54,442 nucleotides of DNA, taken from contig JADGHL010000020.1 in the NCBI GenBank assembly GCA_019686135.1, positions 1 through 54,442 on the forward strand, written 5' to 3'. How positions within the stretch are numbered: the stretch's first letter is position 1; each line of letters starts with the position of its first letter. The notes under the pieces are model-generated. The model made no database searches. It saw only the letters and a program-made list of their open reading frames with translations, and was not told where the DNA came from. Position numbers and translations under genes: made by a program. Positions 36,035 to 45,130 of the stretch are shown piece after piece. The stretch is from Myxococcaceae bacterium. Lineage in GTDB: Bacteria; Myxococcota; Myxococcia; Myxococcales; Myxococcaceae.

Positions 36035-36910
36035 GTGAGCTCCGACCGCCTCTACCAGCTGGGCCTGTTCGTGCGCCGCTCCGCCAGCGGCGTGAAAGCC
36101 GATCTTCCTCTCGATCAGGAAACGTTGATCAACCCCATGACCGGCATGCGGATCGAGCAGGCGAGCTTCATGGTGGTCTCCGACCGCCTGATGGCGCTGG
36201 ACCCGCCGGAGATGGTGGGCCTGCCGCCGATCGCGCTCAGCGACTTCGACACCCCCGGGCAGCTGCGCAACTGGGTGGTGGCGGACTTCAAGCGGATGGT
36301 CGCCGAGCTCGAGCGGCGTTCGGCCGAGCTGCGCGCGCTGAAGGTCGAACCGAAGATCGACCCCGAGACGTTGCACCTGACCGCGGAGGTGACCGAAGGC
36401 GACGTGCACTTCGAGATCTCCAGCGACAAGCGCGGCAACTTCCGGCTGGCGCGGGCGGTGCGCAACGGGGAGGACTTCAACGTCCCCGGGACGCAGACCT
36501 TCGAGCTGTCCGACTACCAGGACCGCGCGTCGCTGGTGCGGCACCTGATGCGGCTGGTGGGGCTGCCCGGGTCGCCCGAGGAGCCGCCGTTCGCGCACGT
36601 CCCCCGGCTGTACATGGACGAGGTGGCGCGGGCGTTCGGGGAGGGCTCGCTCCTGCCGCCCAGATCGCCGCTGGAGCTGTTGGTGGAGTTTACCGCGCGC
36701 GGGGTGACCTACCGCTTCGCCGCGGCGCGCGTGCAGGGGCGGACGTTTCGCGGGCTGCTCGCCGGGCCGGAAGGAAAGGTCTGGGCCGAGCGTTTCGAGA
36801 TCGACCAATTTCCGGGCGTGCGCCGGCTGGCCGCGCACCTCTTGCGGGTGAGTGAGGCGGAGATCCAGATCGCCCGGCCGCCTGCATCGTCGTTGTCGTC
36901 GGAGGCGTAG
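36035..36910 (+). CDS. Conserved-looking protein of unknown function
   Basis: 291 residues. The GTG start follows the stop of the dehydrogenase gene without a gap (TAAGTG), so translation is coupled, and the next gene starts 3 bp after its stop. Two similar halves may exist: YQLGLFVRRSASGVK and TFRGLLAGPEGKVWAERFE each look like short beta elements, with helical segments LRNWVVADFKRMVAELERR and LVRHLMRLVGLPG between. No domain is recognised and no signal or membrane helix is seen. Its position between an acyl-CoA dehydrogenase and MeaB suggests a cytoplasmic role near that pathway, but this is only linkage. Confidence 0.75.
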   Translation: MSSDRLYQLGLFVRRSASGVKADLPLDQETLINPMTGMRIEQASFMVVSDRLMALDPPEMVGLPPIALSDFDTPGQLRNWVVADFKRMVAELERRSAELRALKVEPKIDPETLHLTAEVTEGDVHFEISSDKRGNFRLARAVRNGEDFNVPGTQTFELSDYQDRASLVRHLMRLVGLPGSPEEPPFAHVPRLYMDEVARAFGEGSLLPPRSPLELLVEFTARGVTYRFAAARVQGRTFRGLLAGPEGKVWAERFEIDQFPGVRRLAAHLLRVSEAEIQIARPPASSLSSEA

Positions 36911-36913
36911 CAC

Positions 36914-37948
36914 GTGGTGGCGGAGTCCTTGTGGAAGCGGGTGCTGGAAGGGGACGTGCGGGGTGCGTCCCGCCTGATGCGGTTGATCGACGACGGCGAC
37001 CCGGACGCCACCCGCGAGCTGCAGCGGCTGTTCCCGAAGACCGGCAGCGCGTGGGTGGTCGGCATTACCGGATCGCCGGGAGCGGGCAAGTCCACCTTGA
37101 CCGACAAGCTGATCGCCCGTTTCCGCAAGGCCGGCAAGACGGTGGGCGTCATCGCCGTGGATCCCACCTCCCCGTTCACCGGCGGGGCGATCCTCGGCGA
37201 CCGGATCCGAATGCAGGATCACGCGACCGATCCCGGCGTGTTCATCCGCTCGCTGGCCACCCGCGGGAACCTGGGCGGGCTCTCGCGGGCGACCGGAGAC
37301 TGCATCCGGGTGATGGACGCGATGGGCCGGGACGTGATCATCGTCGAGACCGTCGGGGTGGGGCAGGACGAGATCGACATCGCGCAGATGGCGCACACCA
37401 CCATCGTGGTGGTGGTGCCCGGGATGGGCGACGACATCCAGGCGATCAAGGCCGGGATCCTGGAGGTGGCCGACCTGTTCGTCGTGAACAAGGCGGACCT
37501 CGACGGCGCGGACCGGACCGTGCGCGAGCTGCGCGCGATGCTGGAGCTGCGCCACGCGGTGCGCCACGTGGGCGATCACGACCGTGCGCACCGGATGCTC
37601 AAGCCGAAGAAGAACGCGCCGAAGGATCCGGACGCTCCGCCACCCACCGAGTGGGAGCCGCCCATCCTCAAGGTCGTGGCCGCGAAGGATCAGGGGATGG
37701 AGGAGCTGCTCGCGGCGATCGGCGAGCACCAGGCGTTCCTGACCGCGTCCGGCCAGAAGCAGCACCGGGAACGCGCGCGGGCGGAGATGCAGTTCGTAGC
37801 GCTGTTGCGCGAACGGCTGTTGCGGAAGGCGCTGGATCGGCTCGGGCGGGAGAAGGGGCGGCTCGAGGAGGTCGCCGCGCGGATCGCCGCGCGCGAGGCC
37901 GATCCGTATGCTCTGGCCGACGAGCTGGCCAGCCAGCTCGGGGAGTGA
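36914..37948 (+). CDS. meaB: MeaB/ArgK-type GTPase chaperone of B12-dependent mutase
   Basis: 344 residues. G3E GTPase: ITGSPGAGKST (P-loop about 53-61), VIAVDPTSPFTGGAILGDRIRM, ETVGVGQDEIDIAQMAHTTI, and VVNKADLDGAD (guanine specificity). Protects and reloads adenosylcobalamin-dependent acyl-CoA mutases. The likely client is the mutase at 23194/25826, ten kilobases away. A small Pro/Lys insertion is seen in the middle (KPKKNAPKDPDAPPP). GTG start 3 bp after the preceding gene; rnc follows 3 bp after its stop. Confidence 0.93.
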   Translation: MVAESLWKRVLEGDVRGASRLMRLIDDGDPDATRELQRLFPKTGSAWVVGITGSPGAGKSTLTDKLIARFRKAGKTVGVIAVDPTSPFTGGAILGDRIRMQDHATDPGVFIRSLATRGNLGGLSRATGDCIRVMDAMGRDVIIVETVGVGQDEIDIAQMAHTTIVVVVPGMGDDIQAIKAGILEVADLFVVNKADLDGADRTVRELRAMLELRHAVRHVGDHDRAHRMLKPKKNAPKDPDAPPPTEWEPPILKVVAAKDQGMEELLAAIGEHQAFLTASGQKQHRERARAEMQFVALLRERLLRKALDRLGREKGRLEEVAARIAAREADPYALADELASQLGE

Positions 37949-37951
37949 CCG

Positions 37952-38737
37952 GTGGAGAAGTCGCCGAACGCCGACCCGCGAGTGCACGCGCTCGAAGAGC
38001 GGATCGGCTTCAGCTTTGGCGACTCCCGCCTTCCGCTCTGGGCGCTGACCCACAAGAGCTACGCCAACGAGCACCGCGAACAGAACACCGCGGACAACGA
38101 GCGGCTCGAGTTCCTCGGCGACGCGGTGGTGGACCTGGCGATCTCCCACCGGCTGATGGAGCGCTTCCCGGTGGCGCAGGAGGGCGAGCTCTCCAAGCTG
38201 CGCGCGCTGATCGTGAACGAGGACGGGCTGGCGAGGGTGGCGCGCGGGCTCCGGTTGGGCGAATTGCTCCTGCTCGGGCGCGGCGAGGAGATGACCGGCG
38301 GGCGCGAGAAGAACTCGGTGCTGGCCGACGCGTTCGAGGCCGTACTGGGCGCGGTGTACCTGTGCGCCGGGCTGAACGCGGTGATGCAGATCGTCGACAC
38401 CCTCTTCAAAGACGCGCTGGACGGCGTGGCGGAGGGGCGGATCGGCCAGGACTGGAAGACCCGGCTCCAGGAGGAGTCGCAGCTCAAGCTCAAGCTGGCG
38501 CCGAGGTACAGGGTGGTCGGCGAGACCGGGCCGGATCACGAGAAGGTGTTCGAGATCGAGGTCACCGTCGGCGAGTCCATCTCCGCGCGCGCATCGGGCC
38601 GGAGCAAGAAGGAGGCGGAGCAGGCGGCGGCGAAGATCGCGCTGGAGAAGCTGAACGCGCTGCCCGCGGTGGTGGCCGCTGCTCCGGCGCCTCCGCCCTC
38701 GGAAGAGCCGCCCACGGGCGGGACCGAACGATCTTGA
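37952..38737 (+). CDS. rnc: Ribonuclease III
   Basis: 261 residues, GTG start. Cuts double-stranded RNA in rRNA and mRNA processing. The RNase III signature NERLEFLGDAVVDLAIS and the second acidic site LADAFEAVLGAVYL are intact. A double-stranded RNA-binding domain occupies about 165-235 (WKTRLQEESQLKLKLAPRY, SGRSKKEAEQAAAKIAL). A Pro/Ala tail of about 25 residues is extra. It is closely packed behind meaB and ahead of era by a few genes, as is often the case for rnc and era. Confidence 0.96.
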   Translation: MEKSPNADPRVHALEERIGFSFGDSRLPLWALTHKSYANEHREQNTADNERLEFLGDAVVDLAISHRLMERFPVAQEGELSKLRALIVNEDGLARVARGLRLGELLLLGRGEEMTGGREKNSVLADAFEAVLGAVYLCAGLNAVMQIVDTLFKDALDGVAEGRIGQDWKTRLQEESQLKLKLAPRYRVVGETGPDHEKVFEIEVTVGESISARASGRSKKEAEQAAAKIALEKLNALPAVVAAAPAPPPSEEPPTGGTERS

Positions 38738-38789
38738 GGCGCCGGGCGGCATCCGTCATAAGGTGCGCGGTTTCCACCCGAGGCCCATC

Positions 38790-39479
38790 ATGATCCGCAG
38801 CGCGCTCGTCGCACTCCTGTTCGTTCCCGCCATCTGCTTCGCGCAGGGGCCGTCCGCGCCGGCGAAGAAGAAGGCCGGGCCCGCGGACAGGTGGATGGCC
38901 GCCGCGCGGGCGGGCACGCCGCTGTACGCCACCCTCCACACCAACCTCGGCGACATCGGTCTGAGGCTGTTCTCGAAGGACGCGCCGAAGACGGTGGAGA
39001 ACTTCGTGGGCCTTTCGACCGGGGAGAAGGCGTGGACGCACCCGGCCACGCACGAGGTGCAGCACAAGCCGCTGTATGACGGGGTGACGTTCCACCGGGT
39101 GATCCCCGGGTTCATGATCCAGGGCGGCGACCCGCTGGGCGAAGGTTACGGCGGTCCCGGCTACAAGTTCGAGGACGAGATCAACAACGGGCACGACTTC
39201 TCGAAGCCGGGGATGCTGGCGATGGCGAACGCCGGCCCCAACACCAACGGCTCGCAGTTCTTCATCACCGTGGCGCCCACGCAGTATCTCAACAACCGCC
39301 ACACAATCTTCGGCGAGGTCGTCTCTGGCTACGACGTGGTGGAGAAGATCTCCAAAGTGCCGCGCGATCCGCGCAACGACAAGCCGACCACGCCGGTGGT
39401 GATCCGGCACATCGACATCACCGACAAGGCCCCCGGCCCAACAAAGGCGGACCACAAAATCACGCAGAAGCAGAAGTAG
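38790..39479 (+). CDS. Exported cyclophilin-type peptidyl-prolyl isomerase
   Basis: 229 residues with a signal peptide (MIRSALVALLFVPAICFAQG). Cyclophilin fold: LYATLHTNLGDIGLRLF, PKTVENFVGLSTG, DGVTFHRVIPGFMIQGGDP (active-site Arg in FHRV), MLAMANAGPNTNGSQFFIT, and HTIFGEVVSGYDVVEKI. It should speed proline isomerisation of exported proteins in the periplasm. A paralogue without signal follows 33 bp downstream. Confidence 0.92.
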   Translation: MIRSALVALLFVPAICFAQGPSAPAKKKAGPADRWMAAARAGTPLYATLHTNLGDIGLRLFSKDAPKTVENFVGLSTGEKAWTHPATHEVQHKPLYDGVTFHRVIPGFMIQGGDPLGEGYGGPGYKFEDEINNGHDFSKPGMLAMANAGPNTNGSQFFITVAPTQYLNNRHTIFGEVVSGYDVVEKISKVPRDPRNDKPTTPVVIRHIDITDKAPGPTKADHKITQKQK

Positions 39480-39512
39480 ATCCACCGCACCAGGGTGGAG
39501 GGAGACCAGACG

Positions 39513-40067
39513 ATGGGCGCATGGATGGAGAAGGCGAAGGCCGGGCAGGACCTGTACGCGACGTTCGACACCACCGAGGGCACAATCGTCGTGAAGCTGT
39601 TCGCGAAGGACGCCCCGAAGACGGTGGAGAACTTCGTGGGGCTGGCCACCGGCGAGAAGGAGTGGCGGCACCCGGCGGACAACTCGGTGCGGAAGAACAC
39701 CCCGCTGTATGACGGGACGATCTTCCACCGCTGCATCGCCGACTTCATGATCCAGGGCGGGGACCCGCTCGGGAAGGGCTACGGCGGCCCGGGCTACAGG
39801 TTCGAGGACGAGTTCCAGAGCGGGCGCACGTTCGACCGACCGTACCTGCTGGCGATGGCGAACGCCGGGCCCAACACCAACGGCTCACAGTTCTTCATCA
39901 CCGTCGTGCCCACGCCGCACCTCAACAACCACCACACGATCTTCGGCGAGGTGGTCACGGGCGCCGAGGTGGCGGCGAAGATCGCCAACGAGATCCCCAA
40001 AGACCGTAACGACCGCCCGAAGTGGGACGTGACGATCAACAAGGTCACCATCTCCGACTCCGTCTGA
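39513..40067 (+). CDS. Cytoplasmic cyclophilin-type peptidyl-prolyl isomerase
   Basis: 184 residues with no signal peptide; the ATG at 39513 has GGAGGGAG upstream. Shares almost all blocks with the gene before it: PKTVENFVGLATGEKEW, DGTIFHRCIADFMIQGGDP, LAMANAGPNTNGSQFFIT, HTIFGEVVTG. The FHRC rather than FHRV change is next to the active Arg. A tandem duplication that gave one exported and one cytoplasmic enzyme. Confidence 0.92.
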   Translation: MGAWMEKAKAGQDLYATFDTTEGTIVVKLFAKDAPKTVENFVGLATGEKEWRHPADNSVRKNTPLYDGTIFHRCIADFMIQGGDPLGKGYGGPGYRFEDEFQSGRTFDRPYLLAMANAGPNTNGSQFFITVVPTPHLNNHHTIFGEVVTGAEVAAKIANEIPKDRNDRPKWDVTINKVTISDSV

Positions 40068-40095
40068 CCCGGGCCCCACCGGCCACTGTGCTGCA

Positions 40096-41043
40096 GTGCC
40101 TTCCTCCCGAGCTCCCCATCGCAGCGGCTTCGCCGCGCTCATCGGCCGTCCGAACGTCGGCAAGAGCACGCTGCTCAACCGGCTGGCGGGCGAGAAGATC
40201 GCGATCGTCTCGCCCAAGCCGCAGACCACCCGGAACCGGATCCTCGGCGTGGTCACGCGGCCCGAGGGGCAGATCGCCTTCCTCGACACGCCGGGCATCC
40301 ACAAGGGACGAGGCGAGCTCTCCCGCTACATGGTGGACGTGGCGCTCAACGCCGCGGGGGAGGTGGACCTGGTGCTGTTTCTCATCGAGCCGTCGCCCAC
40401 CGCGGCGCCGGCGATCGATCCCGCGAACCAGGAAATCCTCCAGAAGCTCGGCGCGAAGAAGAAGCCCGTGGTTCTGGTGATCAACAAGATCGACCTCATC
40501 GAGAAGGCGCTTCTGCTGCCGCTCATCGACACGTACCAGAAGGCCTTCCCGTTCCTGGAGATCATCCCCATCTCCGCGCGCACCGGCGACGGCGTGGACC
40601 GCCTGTTCAAGGTGGTGCTGGGGCACCTGCCCGAAGGGCCGCAGCTCTTCGACCCCGACGTGCTGACGGATCAGGCCGAGCGGCAGCTCGTGGCGGAGTA
40701 CGTGCGCGAACAGATTCTCCGGCACACGCGCGAGGAAGTGCCGTATTCGTGCGCCGTGGTGGTGGACCACTTCGACGAGTCCGAGCGCGAGCCCAGGAAG
40801 CAGCCGAAGCCGGGCGAGCTCGCCGGGCTGGTGCGGATCATGGCGACCATCCACGTCGAGCGTGAAAGTCAGAAGGCGATCGTGATCGGCAAGAAGGGCC
40901 AGATGCTCAAAGCGATCGGGACGGACGCGCGCAAGGCGATCGAGCGGCTCCTGGGGACGCACGTGTACCTGGATTTGCGCGTGCACGTGGAGCCGCGTTG
41001 GAGCGAGACGCAGAAGGGTCTTCGGAAGCTGGGATACGAGTGA
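40096..41043 (+). CDS. era: GTPase Era
   Basis: 315 residues, GTG start. P-loop GRPNVGKST (17-25), QTTRNRILGVV (switch I), DTPGIHKGRGELSRYM (switch II), NKIDL. The C-terminal KH domain has IVIGKKGQMLKAIG. Essential small-subunit (16S rRNA 3' end) assembly factor. Its stop overlaps or abuts der directly downstream. Confidence 0.96.
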   Translation: MPSSRAPHRSGFAALIGRPNVGKSTLLNRLAGEKIAIVSPKPQTTRNRILGVVTRPEGQIAFLDTPGIHKGRGELSRYMVDVALNAAGEVDLVLFLIEPSPTAAPAIDPANQEILQKLGAKKKPVVLVINKIDLIEKALLLPLIDTYQKAFPFLEIIPISARTGDGVDRLFKVVLGHLPEGPQLFDPDVLTDQAERQLVAEYVREQILRHTREEVPYSCAVVVDHFDESEREPRKQPKPGELAGLVRIMATIHVERESQKAIVIGKKGQMLKAIGTDARKAIERLLGTHVYLDLRVHVEPRWSETQKGLRKLGYE

Positions 41044-41057
41044 CGACGCCCCTCGAG

Positions 41058-42515
41058 ATGCCCCGGAAGCTGGTCGCGCTGGTCGGCCGGCCGAACGTGG
41101 GGAAGAGCACGCTGTTCAACCGGCTCGCCGGGCGCCGGCTCGCCCTGGTCGAGGACGTCCCCGGTGTGACCCGGGACCGCCACTACGCGGAGAGCGAGTG
41201 GCTGGGCCGGCCGTACACGCTGATCGACACCGGCGGCTTCCTCCCCGACGAGACCGACTCGCTCCTGCAGGCGGTGCGCGAACAGGCGCAGCTGGCGATC
41301 GAAGAGGCGGACGTGATCGTCTTCGTGGTGGACGGCCGCGCCGGCCTCACCGCGGCGGACGAGGCGATCGCCGCGTACCTGCGCCGGACGAAGAAGCCGG
41401 TGATCGTGGCGGTGAACAAGATCGACTCCTCGAAGATGGAGGGGACGAGCCTGTTCCCCGAGTTCTTCCGGCTGGGCTTCGAGCAGACGCTCCCGGTCTC
41501 CGCCGAGCACGGCCGCGGCGTGGACGATCTGATGGACAAGGTGATCGTCCACCTCGGCGGGCCGGTGCCCGTCTTGGAAGAGGAAGAGGCCGAAGAGACT
41601 CCGGAGGCCAAGGCCACGCGGGAGGAGGCGCACAGGGCCCGGCCCGCGCGGCTGGCGATCATCGGCCGGCCGAACGTGGGGAAGAGCACGCTCGTCAACG
41701 CCCTCCTCGGGACGAAGCGCCACGTGGCGAGCCCCGTGCCCGGCACCACGACCGATCCGATTGACTCCGAGCTGACCTTCAAAGGCCGTCGGATCATCCT
41801 GACCGACACCGCCGGCATCCGGCGCAAGAAGGCGATCGCGGCGAAGCTCGAGCACTACTCGGTGGTGGCGGCGCTGAAGACCGTGGAGGCCAGCGACGTC
41901 GTCGTGTTGTTGATCGATGCGCTCGAGCCCGCGGTGGATCAGGACGAGCGGCTCGCCGGGATCGCGGAAGAGAAGGGCCGCGGCCTGGTGATCGTGGTGA
42001 ACAAGTGGGACCTGGTGGAGAAGAAGCCGGGGGACGAGGAGGAGGGCCGCCGGTGGGTGAAGTCGCGGTTCCGCTTCGCGTCGTACGCCCCGGTGATCTT
42101 CACGTCCGCGCTGAAGGGCGAGCGGGTGAACAAGGTGCTGGAGGCGGCGCTGGATCTGTACGACCAGTTCACCTTCCGGGCGCCGACGCCGCAGCTGAAC
42201 AAGCTGCTGGAGGGCGTGCAGGAGGCGCACCCCGCGCCGGTGGCGAACGGCCGGCGCATCCGCATGTATTACATGGCGCAGGTCTCCAGCCGGCCGCCGA
42301 CGTTCGTGATGACCTGCTCGCAGCCTGAGCACCTGCCCGACTCCTACAAGCGCTACCTCGAGAACGAGCTCCGCAAAGCCTTCGGGCTGAAGGTGCCGAT
42401 TCGCCTCCTGTTCCGCGAACGCCCGGGCGCGCAGAAGCGCAAAGCACGCATCAACAAAGACAAGCTGCAGAAGAAGCTGAAAGCGCAGCGGCGGCAGCGG
42501 CTGCAGAGCAAGTGA
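41058..42515 (+). CDS. der: GTPase Der (EngA)
   Basis: 485 residues. Two G domains: first P-loop GRPNVGKST near residue 10, second near 203, each with DTGG/DTAG and NKxD motifs (VNKIDSS, VNKWDL), followed by a KH-like domain with the basic tail KARINKDKLQKKLKAQRRQR. Assembles the 50S subunit. The ATG at 41058 (MPRKLVALVGRPNVGKS) fits family N-termini. A GTG at 41040 overlapping the era stop (GTGA) is the alternative. The acidic Glu-rich linker between G domains (LEEEEAEETPEAKA) is usual. Confidence 0.95.
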   Translation: MPRKLVALVGRPNVGKSTLFNRLAGRRLALVEDVPGVTRDRHYAESEWLGRPYTLIDTGGFLPDETDSLLQAVREQAQLAIEEADVIVFVVDGRAGLTAADEAIAAYLRRTKKPVIVAVNKIDSSKMEGTSLFPEFFRLGFEQTLPVSAEHGRGVDDLMDKVIVHLGGPVPVLEEEEAEETPEAKATREEAHRARPARLAIIGRPNVGKSTLVNALLGTKRHVASPVPGTTTDPIDSELTFKGRRIILTDTAGIRRKKAIAAKLEHYSVVAALKTVEASDVVVLLIDALEPAVDQDERLAGIAEEKGRGLVIVVNKWDLVEKKPGDEEEGRRWVKSRFRFASYAPVIFTSALKGERVNKVLEAALDLYDQFTFRAPTPQLNKLLEGVQEAHPAPVANGRRIRMYYMAQVSSRPPTFVMTCSQPEHLPDSYKRYLENELRKAFGLKVPIRLLFRERPGAQKRKARINKDKLQKKLKAQRRQRLQSK

Positions 42516-42749
42516 GAGGCGGTCTACCGTCTACCGTCTACAGCAGGCGCCTCGGCCCCACCGCACTGGACGACCCAACGCCCGTCGGAACACGACCCGG
42601 GCCACCCCCGATTCGTCCTCTGCCTGGACGCGCTTCGCGGGTGACCGCGAAGCCGGTCTACTCACTACGCACCAGTCACGACAGACGTCATTGACGGTCA
42701 TGTAGGCGCTCCGTAGATTGCGCCGCCTTTTTGCCTCCGGGGAACAGTC

Positions 42750-43553
42750 GTGTCGGAACGAAAGAAGCAGAAGGAGCTCAAGCAGCCGGACGCGCTCCAG
42801 CGCGCCGGGCTGGAGGCCACCAGTTGGATTGAGGGGAAGGAGAAGTACGTCGTCGGGTTGGTGGTGGCGGTGCTCGTCGTGTTCGGCGGGATTGCGGTGG
42901 CCGACTACTTCAAGGACCGTCGGCAGCGGCAGGCGCAGCAGGAGTTGGGGGCCGCGCTCGAGCCCGTGACCCGGCCGGTTTCCGAGGGAACGACGCCTCC
43001 CGACACGTCGGGGGATGAGAAGCCGTTCGCTTCGCAGCAGGAGAAGGACCAGGCGATCATCGATTCGCTCACGAAGTTCCGCGCGGCCCACGAGGGGACG
43101 CGGTCCGCTGCGACTGCCGCGCTGCCGCTCGCCGAGGCGTACTACCGCGAAGGCAAGTACGACGAAGCCGCGAAGGCCTTCGAGGAATTCCTCAATCGCA
43201 GCCCCAAGGATGATCCGCTCCGCGCGGTCGCGCTGGAGGGCCAGGGGTACGCGTACGAGGCGAAGGGCGATCTCGACAAGGCGTATGCGTCGTACGACGC
43301 CCTCTCGAAGCTGGAAACCCAGCAGTTCCTCGACGGAATGGGGCAGTTCCACAAGGCGCGGGTGCTGATCCTCCAGGGGAAGAAGGAGGAGGCCGCCAAA
43401 GCCCTCGCGGAGATCCCCGGACAATTCCCGAACTCGGCCGCCGCCCGCATGGCGACCGAGCGCATGAACCTGCTCGCCAGCCAGGGCGTGAAGGTTCCGG
43501 CGCCCGTGCCCCCGAAGTCCGCCACCGATGCAGGGATCGCCCAGGGCAGCTAG
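42750..43553 (+). CDS. YfgM-like membrane-anchored TPR protein
   Basis: 267 residues, GTG start. Lys-rich cytoplasmic N-terminus, one membrane helix (YVVGLVVAVLVVFGGIAVADY, about 34-53), then a periplasmic TPR region (AYYREGKYDEAAKAFEEFLNR, EGQGYAYEAKGDLDKAYASYD, KARVLILQGKKEEAAKALAE). Gene order der - TPR - bamB is the same set as yfgM-bamB-der in enterobacteria, where YfgM works with the SecYEG translocon and periplasmic chaperones. The upstream 234 bp contain a TCTACCG triplet repeat near 42523-42540, without an assigned role. Confidence 0.82.
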   Translation: MSERKKQKELKQPDALQRAGLEATSWIEGKEKYVVGLVVAVLVVFGGIAVADYFKDRRQRQAQQELGAALEPVTRPVSEGTTPPDTSGDEKPFASQQEKDQAIIDSLTKFRAAHEGTRSAATAALPLAEAYYREGKYDEAAKAFEEFLNRSPKDDPLRAVALEGQGYAYEAKGDLDKAYASYDALSKLETQQFLDGMGQFHKARVLILQGKKEEAAKALAEIPGQFPNSAAARMATERMNLLASQGVKVPAPVPPKSATDAGIAQGS

Positions 43554-43574
43554 CCCACGCCGGAGACCCCGACG

Positions 43575-44720
43575 ATGCGCCTTGCTCCGTTCGCCGTCCT
43601 CGCCGCGTCGTTCGCGTTCTCGGGGTGCCACGCCGTCTCGTTTGCCTCTCAGCCGTTCGACGTCCGCCGGCCGCAGCCCTCGCCGCCGGCGGTCTTCACC
43701 GTGGACTGGCGGGTCAAGCTCGTCGGCCCGCAGCTGTGGGAGTCCAACCCGCGCGAGCCCGCCTCGCCCGCGGTGGATCCCGACACCGGCCGGGTGATCG
43801 CGCTCACGCGTGACGGCTATGTGCGCAGCATCAACGAGGACGGGAAGATTGAGTGGGAGGTCAAGACGCTCGATCCGTTCGTGGCCGGCGCCACGGTAAA
43901 GGACGGGATCGTCTACGTCCCGGGCGGCGACGGCATCCTCTACGCGCTGCGCGCCCGCGACGGATCGGTGGTGTGGAAGTATGACTCAGAAGAGCAGCTC
44001 GCCACGGGGCCGTTGGTGACCGAGCACCGCGTCTATGTCGCCTCCCAGGGGAGCACGCTGTTCGCAGTCGATCGCGACAGCGGCAAGTGGCTCTGGCAGT
44101 ACCGCCGCGATCTGCCCAGCGGCTTCATGATCCAGGGCGTCTCCGCGCCCACACTGTCGATGGGGACGCTCTACATCGGCTTTGCCGACGGGTACGTCGT
44201 GGCGCTCGATCCCGAGACCGGCGAGGCGAAGTGGGAGCGCTCGCTCTCGGGTTCCGGCACCGAGTTCCTCGACGTGGACACGACGCCCATCATCGACGAC
44301 GCGGGACGGTTGATCGTCGCGTCCTACAAGCAGGGCGTCTTCGGCCTGAACGCGGACACCGGCGAGGTGGAGTGGCGCAACGAGGTGGGCGGGATCACCC
44401 ACACGCTCCGCCGGGGCGAGGTGATCGTCACCTCCGGAGACGAGGGCGTGGGCGCGCTCCTGGCGGAGAACGGCAAGCAGCTGTGGTTCCTCCGCCTGCC
44501 CGAGCGTTCCGCCGGCGCGCCGGTGTTCGTCCGCGGCATGCTCGTTTTGCCCATCGACGAGAGCCTGCTCTTCGTCGATCCCGCCACCGGCGCGGCCACC
44601 TTCTCGTGGGATCCGGGCCGGGGCGTGACCGCCACGCCCACGTGGGGCAACCAGCACCTCTACGTGCTCTCGAACACCGGGTGGCTGTACGCGCTCCGGC
44701 TGACCGGAGGCCTGGGTTGA
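43575..44720 (+). CDS. bamB: BamB-like outer-membrane assembly lipoprotein
   Basis: 381 residues. Lipoprotein signal MRLAPFAVLAASFAFSGC (lipobox FSGC). Eight-blade type PQQ repeats: NEDGKIEWEVKT, RARDGSVVWKYDSEE, DRDSGKWLWQYRRD, DPETGEAKWERSLSG, NADTGEVEWRNEV. BamB helps the BAM complex insert beta-barrel proteins. The neighbouring der and YfgM-like genes support the assignment. Confidence 0.88.
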   Translation: MRLAPFAVLAASFAFSGCHAVSFASQPFDVRRPQPSPPAVFTVDWRVKLVGPQLWESNPREPASPAVDPDTGRVIALTRDGYVRSINEDGKIEWEVKTLDPFVAGATVKDGIVYVPGGDGILYALRARDGSVVWKYDSEEQLATGPLVTEHRVYVASQGSTLFAVDRDSGKWLWQYRRDLPSGFMIQGVSAPTLSMGTLYIGFADGYVVALDPETGEAKWERSLSGSGTEFLDVDTTPIIDDAGRLIVASYKQGVFGLNADTGEVEWRNEVGGITHTLRRGEVIVTSGDEGVGALLAENGKQLWFLRLPERSAGAPVFVRGMLVLPIDESLLFVDPATGAATFSWDPGRGVTATPTWGNQHLYVLSNTGWLYALRLTGGLG

Positions 44721-45130
44721 GCGTCCGGCGGGTGCGGGTGGTCGCCGCGCTGATCGCCGCCCCGGACCATCCGGACGCGTACCTCGTCCAGCAGCGGCTC
44801 CCCGACAAGAGCCGCGCGCTGCTCTGGGAGTTCCCGGGCGGAAAGGTGGAGGAGGGCGAGCGCGACGAGGAGGCGCTTGTCCGCGAGTGCCGGGAGGAGC
44901 TCGCGGTGGAGCTGGAGGTGCTGGGCAAGGCGTGGGAGACCGTTCACGCCTATCCGGACCTGGAAGTGACCCTGGTGCTGTACCGAGGCCGCATCGTTCG
45001 AGGCGAACCGCAGCCGCTCGGCGCGAACGCGCTCCGGTACGCCACGCCTGCGCAGATGCGGATGCTCCCGTTCTGCGAAGCCGACCTTCCGTTGATTGAG
45101 CAACTCGCCGGTGGCGGAATCGGCGGATGA
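44717..45130 (+). CDS. Nudix hydrolase, MutT-like
   Basis: 137 residues. The TTG start overlaps the bamB stop (TTGA), and GGAGG lies 6 nt upstream. Nudix box: FPGGKVEEGERDEEALVREC then REELAVEL, matching GX5EX7REUXEEXGU except that the last glycine is Ala. VQQRLPDKSRALLWEFPGGK is typical of 8-oxo-dGTP diphosphatases, which clean the nucleotide pool; other nucleoside diphosphate substrates are possible. Confidence 0.88.
   Translation: MSVRRVRVVAALIAAPDHPDAYLVQQRLPDKSRALLWEFPGGKVEEGERDEEALVRECREELAVELEVLGKAWETVHAYPDLEVTLVLYRGRIVRGEPQPLGANALRYATPAQMRMLPFCEADLPLIEQLAGGGIGG

Noticed and set aside
34760-38752. Very long open frame on the minus strand opposite the carboxylase to rnc genes
   Set aside because: It is the antisense of well-recognised genes and has the Arg/Gly/His/Asp-rich composition typical of GC-rich shadow frames.
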